DNA of 64,000 bases, from NCBI GenBank assembly GCA_030323305.1, contig CP106741.1:5517501-5581500 (forward strand), given 5' to 3'. A program made the translations under genes and the position numbers. Every line of letters begins with the position of its first letter. Position 1 is the first letter of the stretch. This DNA comes from Paenibacillus sp. CC-CFT747. Lineage in GTDB: Bacteria; Bacillota; Bacilli; Paenibacillales; NBRC-103111. The notes beneath the pieces are model-generated. The model saw only the letters and a program-made list of their open reading frames with translations. It searched no databases and had not been told where the DNA came from. Positions 8,861 through 16,254 of the stretch are shown in pieces.

Positions 8861-10173
8861 GCCGTTCTTTCTCTCCCTTATCCTCTGCTCCGTCCACTTC
8901 GTAGTCCGCAAGTTTATAGCCGTTTATCGCATAATCCGTTTCGTCCACTTGAACCTGCAGGAGCATCGTCCCTTCTTCTTCCCCGGTCGTAAGCACGTCG
9001 CCGATCCGGTACACGAGCGAAATCAGATCGCCTCGATCCGCCGGAATCCGGAACGTTTTGCGGTCTCCTGCGAGCCTCTCTTGGATGCGCTCCTTGATCC
9101 GCTCGAGATCACTATCCCGGTAGGCCGACACCTTCAGATAATCCCCTTCCACGGTCAGGAGCTCCTGTTCGGGATGGGACAGCAGATCAATCTTGTTAAA
9201 CAAGGTAAGCTGCTCTTTGCCGTGGGCTCCGAGCTCTTCGAGAACCTCGCCGACAACCTTCATCTGCTCCGTCCTCATCTCCGAGGAGCCGTCCACGACA
9301 TGCAGAATGAGATCCGCTTCGTTGGCTTCCTCGAGCGTAGCCCGGAAGGCGGCGATCAAATCATGGGGAAGGTTCTGGATGAATCCAACGGTATCCGTCA
9401 GGACGATCTCTTTGCCGCTTGGCAGGACCAGGTTGCGCGAAGTGGGATCAAGCGTCGCGAACAACTGGTTCTCCACGTACACATCGGCGTCCGTGAGCTG
9501 CTTAAGCAGCGTAGACTTGCCTGCGTTGGTGTAGCCGACGAGGGCGACTTGGTAAATGCCCGTCTTTTGCGGCGCTCCCGGTGAAGGGTCCGGTGCCGGA
9601 CGACCTCGGCGAGCTGCCGCTTCAGCTCGCTGATGCGGTTGCGGATATGTCGGCGGTCAGTCTCGAGCTTCGACTCCCCGGCCCCCGCGTTCCGATTCCT
9701 CCGCCGAGACGGGAAAGATTTTTCCCGTGGCCGGAGAGACGCGGCAGCAGATAGCTCAGCTGGGCGAGCTCGACCTGCAGAATGCCCTCCCGTGTTTTCG
9801 CGCGTTGGGCGAAAATATCGAGGATGAGCTGGGTACGGTCAATGATTTTGACATCCAAGGCTTCCTCCAGGTTTCGAACCTGGGCTCCCGAGAGCTCCTG
9901 ATCGAAGATGGCGGTATTCGCCTTCGTCATTTCCAGCAGTCCCCGAAGCTCATCAACCTTCCCTTTGCCAATAAACCATTTCGTATCGGGGGTTTCCCGG
10001 TTCTGGGTCATGGTTTCCACCACTTCGACTCCCGCCGTTTCGGCGAGGCTGACCAGCTCCTGAAGGGAGTATTCCGCCATTTCGGCGCTTATTTTCTGGG
10101 CTTGGGTCACCAAGCTGACGAGAACCGCGCGTTCGTCCTTCGGACCCGCCACTTCATGAGTATGGGGTTTCAT
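8847..10173 (-). CDS. hflX: GTPase HflX (two frameshifts)
   Basis: HflX is a ribosome-binding GTPase that splits stalled or inactive 70S ribosomes. The N-terminal domain includes GKGKVDELRGL and the glycine-rich RLGGGIGTRGPGE. The G domain has a P-loop VGYTNAGKST, the G3 motif DTVGFIQNLP and the G4 motif NKID. Two bases are missing: a G near 9680 (just after GTRGPG) and an A near 9560 (in an A run before the P-loop). With both restored the gene is about 442 residues. ATG at 10173 follows AAAGGAGG. It sits directly downstream of spoVK, as in B. subtilis. Confidence 0.93.
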
Positions 10174-10274
10174 AGTCGTTCCGCCTCCTTTGCTGCGTCC
10201 TTTAGTGTAAGTATTAAGACAATTTGCGTTATGGATCCTGTTAGAACCGCTATGCCCCTTCCGGTTAACCGGCA

Positions 10275-10693
10275 TTATGGAGTCCGGCCGCGCTCCAGCA
10301 TGAAATCCTCCGGGCGCAGCGTCATCAGCTCCTGACGGGAAGGGACCCCGATGGTATGCTGAAGCAGCCGGACCGCCTGCTGCCGAAGGGCCTTTTCAAT
10401 CAGGTTGCGGACGTAGCGTGCGTTGCTGAACGATTCGCCGAAGCTGTGCTTCTCCTTCGAAAGATGCTGGCGCAGCTTCCATTCGGCGTTGGGAGCGAGC
10501 ACATACTGCCGCTCCTTCAGCATCAGGTTGGCGATCTGGAGCAGCTGGTCGACCGTATAGTCGGGAAAATCCAGCTGAACCGGAAACCGGGAAGGGAGCC
10601 CGGGATTCTGCTGGAGAAAAAAGTCCATTTCTTCCGGATAGCCGGCCAGAATGAGGATGAACTGATTTTTATAATCCTCCATGGCTTTGACTA
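10275..10693 (-). CDS. spoVK: Stage V sporulation protein K, 3' part (split gene)
   Basis: C-terminal 136 codons of the AAA ATPase SpoVK plus the codons within the 8-bp repeat at 10686–10693. It begins at VKAMEDYKNQFILILAGYP and contains the sensor-1 region (FILILAGY), the arginine-finger region (NPGLPSRFPVQLDFPDY) and the C-terminal helical lid (SNARYVRNLIEKALRQQ). It has no start codon or ribosome-binding site of its own and lacks the Walker motifs, which are in the 5' part at 13462–14025. Joining both parts at TTTGACTA gives an in-frame protein of 324 codons; B. subtilis SpoVK has 322 residues. On its own this part cannot work. Confidence 0.93.
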
Positions 10694-12208
10694 TCGTCAA
10701 GGTTTCCCGGCAATTCGGCCGTGCGGTATCCCAGCTCCAGGCGCCACCCCTTGTGAAACCCCACCTGGAGCAGAAGCCTCTCGGCTATCCTTCTCTTTTC
10801 TGCGAAAGAAAGGCTTCCCCGAATTGACTCCCAGCGGTTAGCCGTCTCCCCCATCCCGTATGGGCAGGAACCAGCTCCCGGCTCTTCTCTCGCAGGCGGC
10901 TTTCCAGCGTCTCCCTTTCCCTCTCCAGCTCCAGCCGTTTGCGCTCGTAAGCCGGACGGTCAAGTCCTCCACTCAAATAAAGCTCCAGCAGCCGTTCCCT
11001 GCGCCCCTCCAGCTGCTTTCCTTTTCGAAGAAGAGGACAGCTGTCCGGTTGCTGCTGTGCGGCCTGGCCGGCCTTATCGAGGGACTTCGGTGCCCGGCCG
11101 GCAGCCAGAGCCTCAAGCCAAGCCGTTACGTGGGCGTCCAGCGCGTCCCACACTACCCCGTCCACGACACCGGTACTCCAGTAAGGGCTGTCGCAGGGCG
11201 GCCCGGCTCCTTCCCCCGCCCTGCCGGCGATCGGGAACGCTTCTTCCCGGAGCACCGGTAATAGGAAGTCCTTCCTCCAGAGCCGGGATCGGCGGCCATG
11301 GGACGTCCGCAGCTGCACCGCCCCAGCCCGGCGAGCAGGTATTCCCGCTCCGGCGGCCTTCCGGAATGCTTCCGGTGCTTCTCCAAAGCCTGCTGGGCGC
11401 GGTCGAAAAGCTCCTCCGTGATCAGCGCCTCAAGAGGAAGAGGAAACTGCTCCTCCACCGGCCTCTTCCGCCGGAAGCCCTGATGATAATCGACTTTGTA
11501 CGCCATATAAGTCCCGAGGTAACTGGTATTCCGCAGAATACGCGAAACCGTGGAGGCATGCCAGGCTTCTCCGCGGGGGCCGGGTGTTCCTTCCGCCTCC
11601 AGCAGGCGCGCGATAGCGGCTGCGCTGCGTCCTTCCGCGGCGAGCTCGAACATTTCCTTCACCACCGGAGCGGTCAAAGGATCGGGCTGAAGAACATCCT
11701 CCTCCTTGTCAAAGGTATATCCGAACAACCGGGGATTGCAGCTCAGCTTCCCGTGGTTTTGGATTTTGGCCATCCGGCCGCGGATGGTTCTCTCCTTGAT
11801 CTTCTCGCGCTCGAACTCAGCGAACATGCCTCTAAGCTGGTAGAACATGCGCCCTTCTGCTGTATTGTTCCATGTAAAGTTAACGAATTCAAGGCCGACT
11901 TTGTTTTTAAGGATTTCGTCGGTCAGGATCAGCTGATGGGCGAGCTTGCGGGCAAACCGGTCCGGGTCGTACATGATGACGCACGCCGGCTTGTGGGCGG
12001 AGGCCGTCAGCTCCCGAAGCCGGTTCAAGCCCGGACGGTCCATGCCGGCGCCGGATACCTCATCAGTCAGGATCCGTACCGTCTCCCGGGCATAGCCGAG
12101 CTCCTCCGCCTTCCGGAGGCAGTCCTCCACCTGGGCTTCCAGGCTGTAGCCCTTCTCAGCCTGCTCCTCCGTCGACACCCGGGCATAAATGATAGCCCAG
12201 TCCGTCAT
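10669..12208 (-). CDS. Large serine recombinase, SpoIVCA type (two frameshifts)
   Basis: A site-specific serine recombinase of about 513 residues after repair, the size of SpoIVCA, which excises skin from sigK. The N-terminal resolvase domain has the catalytic Ser in IIYARVSTEEQ (residue 12), DPDRFARKLAH, and the E-helix MFAEFEREKIKERT. A recombinase domain and a zinc ribbon (CSCGRP, YYRCSG, PPCDSPY) follow, then a coiled coil (about residues 395–445) and the typical C-terminus SLSFAEKRRIAERLL. Two G losses, near 11225 and 10855, break the frame. The stop at 10669 lies beyond the repeat at 10686–10693, inside spoVK sequence. I infer that it excises the element. Confidence 0.92.
10686..10693. 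repeat. Left attachment-site core (TTTGACTA)
   Basis: Direct repeat copy 1, at the junction of the element with the spoVK 3' part. An identical 8-mer is at 13462–13469, and with one mismatch the match extends to TTTGACTANCG. It is also one arm of an imperfect inverted repeat, CTTTGAC-TATC-GTCAAGG, at 10685–10702. Confidence 0.85.
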
Positions 12209-12249
12209 ATCTTAATACCCCGATGCAGGCGGATTCCCCTTTTCTTCAT
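12205..12249 (-). other. 14-codon leader ORF coupling the small gene to the recombinase
   Basis: A short frame starts with ATG at 12249, overlapping the stop of the 53-codon gene as ATGA, and ends with TGA at 12205, overlapping the recombinase ATG, again as ATGA. Its codons include AAAAGGGG, which may serve as the recombinase ribosome-binding site. It may be translated only to carry ribosomes to the recombinase start. Confidence 0.4.
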
Positions 12250-12407
12250 TGTAATCCGCCTGCCTCTCCAGCACAAACCGGCAGGAGGCCGTTCGGGTCC
12301 TCCCAGGCTTCCCTCAGTATCTCCATGACCCGTACGGTTTGTTCCACGCTTCCCGTATAGCTCTCTTCCACGGTTAACTCCTTGGCGGACAGCGGTTTTC
12401 TCGGCAT
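12246..12407 (-). CDS. Small protein of unknown function upstream of the recombinase
   Basis: 53 residues from ATG at 12407, which lies 7 bp after a perfect AGGAGG; an in-frame ATG at 12413 touches that site and is unlikely to be used. The N-terminus is basic (MPRKPLSAKELT), followed by a predicted helix with VEQTVRVMEILREAWEDP. I do not recognise it. Size, charge and position directly before the recombinase would suit a small DNA-binding accessory such as a directionality factor, but this is inference only. It ends in an ATGA overlap with a leader ORF. Confidence 0.55.
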   Translation of the reverse strand: MPRKPLSAKELTVEESYTGSVEQTVRVMEILREAWEDPNGLLPVCAGEAGGLQ

Positions 12408-12426
12408 GGGCATCCCTCCTGACGCC

Positions 12427-12435
12427 ATGTATATG
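12427..12435 (-). promoter_or_regulatory. Possible sporulation-type -10 element before the recombinase operon
   Basis: The minus strand of 12427–12435 reads CATATACAT, which resembles the CATA-starting -10 elements of sigma-E and sigma-K promoters. No clear -35 was found at the right distance, and transcription from it would leave a very short leader. Weak evidence. Confidence 0.25.
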
Positions 12436-12493
12436 AGAAGGACAGAATGTCCCATTCCCCGCCGCTTGTTCCAGGAATCCGCTCCATAACGAG

Positions 12494-12518
12494 AAAAAGA
12501 CTGCCGGCTGGCAGTCTT
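12494..12518 (-). terminator. Terminator after the YdjO-like gene
   Basis: On the minus strand the stem GACTGCC-AGCC-GGCAGTC is followed by TTTTT, 19 bp after the ydjO-like stop. The same stem arms occur in a second hairpin at 13402–13419. Confidence 0.8.
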
Positions 12519-12536
12519 GGGGCTTATCGGGAGGAA

Positions 12537-12728
12537 TCAGCTGAACGCCATATTGCGGGTCGTATTCGTCAAAGCGGGAAGCATCCGGGATTCCTCATTC
12601 ATGCCGGAGCCGCATAAGGGACAATCGGGAACCGCCTGAAAGGCAAAATTTTGCCTCATCCATCCTTTGCATTCCGGACTCGAGCAAGCCCATACATTCG
12701 TGTCTTCTTCCGGAATGATTTCGGGCAT
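12537..12728 (-). CDS. YdjO-like cold-inducible protein
   Basis: A 63-residue protein with two Cys pairs in WACSSPECKGWMRQNF and VPDCPLCGSGM, a small zinc-ribbon-like arrangement typical of the YdjO family. The domain is annotated as cold-inducible in Bacillus; its biochemical role is unknown. It lies directly downstream of a cold-shock protein gene and is closed by a terminator, so the two probably form one unit. Both are inside the spoVK-intervening element, so they are cargo rather than recombination genes. Confidence 0.75.
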   Translation of the reverse strand: MPEIIPEEDTNVWACSSPECKGWMRQNFAFQAVPDCPLCGSGMNEESRMLPALTNTTRNMAFS

Positions 12729-12803
12729 TTTTTGGAAAACATGCCTTCCCCTCCTTCTTCCTCATGCTTGGTTTAACTCAGACCAGCCCTGTTGACGCGA
12801 CGC

Positions 12804-13004
12804 TTACAGCTTTGTAACCTGCTCGGCTTGAGCTCCCCGGTTGCCTTGAACCACATTAAAGGAGACCCGCTGGCCTTCCTCCAATGTCTTGAAGCCTTCT
12901 CCCGCGATCGCGCTGTAATGAACGAACACGTCGGTGCCGCCTTCCTGCTGAATAAAACCATAGCCTTTGTCGGGGTTAAACCATTTGACCGTACCGTTCT
13001 GCAT
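12804..13004 (-). CDS. Cold-shock protein (CspA/CspB family)
   Basis: A 66-residue single-domain OB-fold RNA chaperone. RNP1 is seen as KGYGFIQ and RNP2 as VFVHYSAI; the N-terminus MQNGTVKWFNPDKGYGF is typical. A GGAGG site lies 10 bp before ATG. About 130 bp upstream is AT-rich and could hold a cold-shock leader and promoter, but no element is certain. It is unusual to find it inside a recombinase-bearing element that interrupts a sporulation gene. Confidence 0.93.
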   Translation of the reverse strand: MQNGTVKWFNPDKGYGFIQQEGGTDVFVHYSAIAGEGFKTLEEGQRVSFNVVQGNRGAQAEQVTKL

Positions 13005-13461
13005 TCTTTTCTAACCTCCATACCCAAATGGACAAGATATTCGTCTTAACCTTAACAGTATATGTTAATTGTAGGGAACTATTCAGAAAGATTTAGCAAA
13101 AATTATCCTTTACATTATCCTTTTTCTCTGGTATAGTTAAGACTTATTTACAATTTACCCCTCCTATCTATCCCCTTTTAGTTTCATCTATTCCCACAAC
13201 CCGCTAAGATGAACGGTGCGTATGATCTCACGAATAAGCACAAAAAGGCAGTAACCGTACTATTTGGATATACCGATTCACACTGGCGCGGTCTTCGGAG
13301 CCGCAAGGATGAAAGAGAGGCAGGGCTTTCGTTGTTTTGGACCCATTAACGGTAACAACAGCAAGAATCTTCATCAAGATTGGATATAGAGTAAGATACT
13401 AGACTGCCGGTCGGCAGTCCGGGGCAAATTGTAGATTAAATCGGGAAAGGGCTGCGGTGCT
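13005..13461. other. 457-bp stretch of the element without a recognised gene
   Basis: 13005–13140 is the AT-rich upstream region of the cold-shock gene. On the plus strand a 46-codon frame runs from ATG at 13209 to TAA at 13349 but has no ribosome-binding site, and its product matches nothing I know. A hairpin with arms GACTGCC and GGCAGTC lies at 13402–13419, just after the stop of the truncated spoVK frame at 13399, and could end that transcript although no T-run follows. The arm CGGGAAA at 13442–13448 is the proposed right attP arm. Confidence 0.4.
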
Positions 13462-13469
13462 TTTGACTA
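13462..13469. repeat. Right attachment-site core (TTTGACTA)
   Basis: Direct repeat copy 2, at the junction with the spoVK 5' part. On the coding strand it is TAGTCAAA, covering codons for Val and Lys in the same phase as the left copy, so recombination anywhere in the core restores the spoVK frame. Confidence 0.85.
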
Positions 13470-14025
13470 ACGCATCGATGGCTTCCTTGCCGAAGTCTTT
13501 CTCGCCTCCTCGGGCGAGGCTGTAGGCTTCGTCGATGAACAGAATGCCGCCGAGCGATTTCTTGATCAGCTCGCGCGTTTTCAGGGCCGTATGCCCGATA
13601 TACTCCCCAACCAGGTCGGCCCGCTCGGCTTCCACCAAGTGACCTTTACTCAGGACGCCCATGTCTTGAAAAAGCTTGGCGACGAGACGGGCCACCGTTG
13701 TTTTACCGGTTCCGGGATTGCCTTTGAAGATCATATGGTAAACCTGGGAAGGACTCTGCAGGCCGGCATCCGCCCGGTACTGCTTGATCGTCAGGAGCGC
13801 GTAGACTTCATAGAGAAGCTCCTTGACATTGTCGAGACCGGTCATCCGGTCGAATTCCTTAAGTATATCCGAAAAAGGCCCCGGCGCCTCGGCTGCCTTG
13901 GATAATGCCGATGCTTCGGCTTCCACGGGAGCCGGAACCGGTTCGGCTTGACGAAGGACAACATTGATCTGCCGGGAAGGGCGCTGTTCCTTTTTCAGGT
14001 CGGTCACGATGCTGCGTCCGCTCAT
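13462..14025 (-). CDS. spoVK: Stage V sporulation protein K, 5' part (split gene)
   Basis: N-terminal 188 codons of the AAA ATPase SpoVK, needed in the mother cell for late spore maturation in B. subtilis. A less conserved N-terminus of about 55 residues precedes the AAA core: Walker A in FKGNPGTGKTTVARL and Walker B in GGILFIDEAYSLARGGEKD. The arginine finger and lid are missing and lie at 10275–10693. As it stands the frame runs past EAIDALVK into element sequence and stops at 13399 after 20 foreign residues. AGAGGTGATG precedes ATG at 14025. The product should be inactive until the element is excised. Confidence 0.93.
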
Positions 14026-14069
14026 TAGCTCATCACCTCTTCGAATGGGTATTTAAAGTATACGCAGGA

Positions 14070-14101
14070 GCCCAGGCATATGTGTGCCTGGGCTATTTTT
14101 T
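14070..14101 (+). terminator. Plus-strand hairpin with T-run upstream of spoVK
   Basis: Arms GCCCAGGCA and TGCCTGGGC are followed by TATTTTTT on the plus strand. No plus-strand gene lies before it; it would stop antisense transcripts coming from the spoVK region before the acetyltransferase gene. Confidence 0.6.
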
Positions 14102-14191
14102 CTGCTGCAGCCGATTGTATATTTATTCATTAAAATGTATACTTATTTACCGATAAGGTTGAATTCCGTTCGCAGGAGGAGTACAGAGAAA

Positions 14192-14950
14192 ATGAGCCGT
14201 CCCGACATGTTTCGCAAGATCGAAAGAATGGCCGCAAGAACATGGCCCCCGGAAAAGGAGGTGGAGCTTGGCGCGTGGAGGCTCCGGGCTTCAAGAGGAG
14301 TAACGAAAAGAGCCAACAGCGTTCTGACGGCCGGCGACTATCCCGAAGGAGATTGGCTGGCCGCGGCGGAAGCCTTTTACCGGGAGCAGGGGCTTCCGTC
14401 CCAGTTTCAAGTTAGCAGCGGATCCCCTGAGGAACTGGATGCCCATTTGGAACAGCTCGGGTATGAGAAGATCGTCCCCTGCTGGGTCATGACTGCTCGA
14501 ACAGAGACGATTAACCGAAATCTGGGCCGTTCGACCGCCGGTTTTGAGACCGATATTCAAATCGACATGACGGAGGAGTGGCTTGACCGGTTTCTGGAAA
14601 TGGAAGAATTCCCGGTCAGCCGCCGGCCGGTCTATGAACGCATGTTCCGTTCCATTCAACCTACCAAAGGGTTCCTGCGCGTTCTTCTGGAAGGCCAGAC
14701 GGTGGGCATGGCGGCGGCTGTTGCCGAAGACGGCTGGGCCGGCTGGATCAATGTGGTGACCGATCAACGGTATCGCCGGATGGGCATCGGTACAGAAATT
14801 GCCCGGGCATTGACGCAGTGGAGCCTCGCCCAAGGGGCGGAGCATACCTACCTGCAGGTCATAGAAGACAACGAGCCCGCTGTCCGGCTCTACCGGAAAG
14901 CGGGCTTCGAACGGCTGTATGATTACCACTACCGGGTTAAGAGCGAATAA
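14192..14950 (+). CDS. GNAT-family N-acetyltransferase
   Basis: A 252-residue acetyl-CoA-dependent transferase. The C-terminal GNAT fold is clear: the acetyl-CoA loop VVTDQRYRRMGIGTEIARAL near residue 188, then EDNEPAVRLYRKAGFERLY. The N-terminal half (about residues 1–125) is a degenerate GNAT-like domain, as in several two-domain Bacillus enzymes. The substrate is unknown. The AGGAGGAG site lies about 12 bp before ATG. The 3' end overlaps the convergent ydcF-like gene by 14 bp. Confidence 0.85.
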   Translation: MSRPDMFRKIERMAARTWPPEKEVELGAWRLRASRGVTKRANSVLTAGDYPEGDWLAAAEAFYREQGLPSQFQVSSGSPEELDAHLEQLGYEKIVPCWVMTARTETINRNLGRSTAGFETDIQIDMTEEWLDRFLEMEEFPVSRRPVYERMFRSIQPTKGFLRVLLEGQTVGMAAAVAEDGWAGWINVVTDQRYRRMGIGTEIARALTQWSLAQGAEHTYLQVIEDNEPAVRLYRKAGFERLYDYHYRVKSE

Positions 14951-15544
14951 ACATTCCGAACTTCTGCAGCTCCCACTTCGTGAAGGCAAGCGTCTCTCTT
15001 GATTTGTGCCAGGCCATATTCAGAACGGTGGAGCCGCATACGGACACCTGGAACGGCTCCATTCTCAAGAAACGGGCTATGTCTTCCGAGCGGGCGCCAT
15101 GATAGGCATGCGTAATAACGATGGAGCTTTTCAAGCCGGAGGCCTTCATAATCGCTTGGGAAAACCGTAAATTTTCGTAGGTGGAGGTACTCTTCGTTTC
15201 GGTTAGAACGGCTTGTTCCGGAACTCCCTTCGCTAGGAGATACCTTCTCATGCCTTCGGCTTCCGTGATGGTCGCTCCGTTCGCATCCAGCCCGCCTGAT
15301 ACGAGGAAGACGGCGAACCGGCCTTCCCGGTACAGGCGGTAAGCGTGATCCAATCTTTCCTTCAAGCCCGGACTGGGCTCATCCTTCCATAAAGAAGCGC
15401 CAAGTACGATTCCCACATCACTTTTTCCCGTCAAGGGCTTGGCTTCCAGGTGATAGATCCGCCATTGGATATAACCTGTCCATAAGACTCCGAGAAGGAT
15501 TAGGACGGCCGCCGGCTTCCCCAAGCTCTTACCCGTTTACCCAT
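14937..15544 (-). CDS. YdcF/SanA-family protein, DUF218 (one frameshift)
   Basis: A membrane-anchored DUF218 protein of about 202 residues; members are linked to envelope barrier function and vancomycin sensitivity (SanA) in enterics. One N-terminal membrane helix (AAVLILLGVLWTGYIQW) follows a basic start. Conserved blocks are VGIVLGASLWKDEPSPGL, FLVSGGLDANGATITEAEGM and ETKSTSTYENLRFS. A missing G near 15520 separates the start MGKRVRAW from the rest. The ATG at 15544 overlaps the stop of the upstream esterase gene, so the two are one operon. Confidence 0.8.
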
Positions 15545-16240
15545 GGCCAATACCTGAAAGCGGCTTTCCGTCTCCCCTTGTTTCCCTGCCCAGAAACCCT
15601 TCCACGCGAGTAAACACTTCCCTGGCTTCCACATCCGTGCAGATGATATGACGGGACTCCGGAAAGAAGTGAAGCTCTTTATCCCCCTTGAGGCGTTTAT
15701 GAATATAACGGGCGCTGTAGGGATGGACGATTTGATCACGGGCCCCTTGCACAATTAAGGTCGAAGCGGTCACTTCGTCAAATTCGGGCTTAAGCTCGCG
15801 GACGAGCCGCATGAACTGGACAACAGCCGGCAGCGGAGTGCGTTCCTTGCGGCGGTAATAGGAAGTGTCCCCTTTCCGCCATTGCCGGTACACATCCCGG
15901 GCTAGCCGGACCGGGCTCACATAGTAAACGGCTGCATTCAAGAATACCAGGCGGCGAACCGGATACCGGTTGGCCAAATAAGCGGCAATCAGGCCTCCCA
16001 TGGAGAAGCCGACCAAATCAAACCTCCCGTACCGTCCGGCCAACTTATCCGCTTCCTCTTCAGCGGCCTTCAGCCAATCTCTGCGGGACACGTTCTTCAG
16101 CTTTCTAAGATCGCCCCCGTGCCCGGGAAGCGTCGGCGTGAAGCAGTCCCATCCCCCATCATGCAGGTGGCGGGCAAGGGGATGTACCTCGTAGGCTCCC
16201 CTGTAAATCCATGCAGCAGCAGGCATGCGCGGTCGTTCAA
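15537..16240 (-). CDS. Alpha/beta hydrolase, carboxylesterase Est30-like (one frameshift)
   Basis: A cytosolic serine esterase or monoacylglycerol lipase-like enzyme, about 234 residues. It has the oxyanion motif LLLHGFTGG, nucleophile elbow LVGFSMGGL, catalytic Asp in VQGARDQIVHP and His in ESRHIICTD. A G missing near 16195 (GGGG should be GGGGG) breaks the frame right after the oxyanion motif. The start is TTG at 16240, 8 bp after a perfect AAAGGAGG. It lies 14 bp downstream of the cyclophilin gene. Confidence 0.83.
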
Positions 16241-16254
16241 CGGGCCTGCCTCCT

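Larger units (their letters stand above)
10694..13469 (-). mobile_element. 2,776-bp spoVK-intervening element (skin-like, excisable)
   Basis: The segment separates the two halves of spoVK exactly between codons that are adjacent in other SpoVK proteins (EAIDALVK then AMEDYKNQ). It is bounded by direct repeats TTTGACTA, encodes a SpoIVCA-type recombinase reading toward the left end, a small coupled gene, a YdjO-like protein and a cold-shock protein, and has no phage structural genes. Both ends carry inside them the arms CGGGAAA (13442–13448) and TTTCCCG (10703–10709), which would face each other around the core in the excised circle, as in an attP. Excision has not been shown; it is inferred from the perfect reading-frame restoration and the recombinase. 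Confidence 0.9.

Noticed and set aside
10785..10850. Recombinase C-terminus in the raw frame ending at 10785
   Set aside because: The other frame carries the conserved SLSFAEKRRIAERLL end, so the raw frame is out of phase after a missing G.
13130..13400. Riboswitch of c-di-GMP or cobalamin type in the element
   Set aside because: Short matches such as AAAAAGGCAGTAACC do not extend to the required conserved core.
13399..13461. Foreign tail of 20 residues on the truncated spoVK frame
   Set aside because: It is simple readthrough into the element up to the first stop, with no sign of a functional domain.
10694..13469. Element as an insertion sequence or integron cassette
   Set aside because: No terminal inverted repeats, DDE transposase or tyrosine integrase; direct repeats, gene restoration and a serine recombinase fit a skin-like element.
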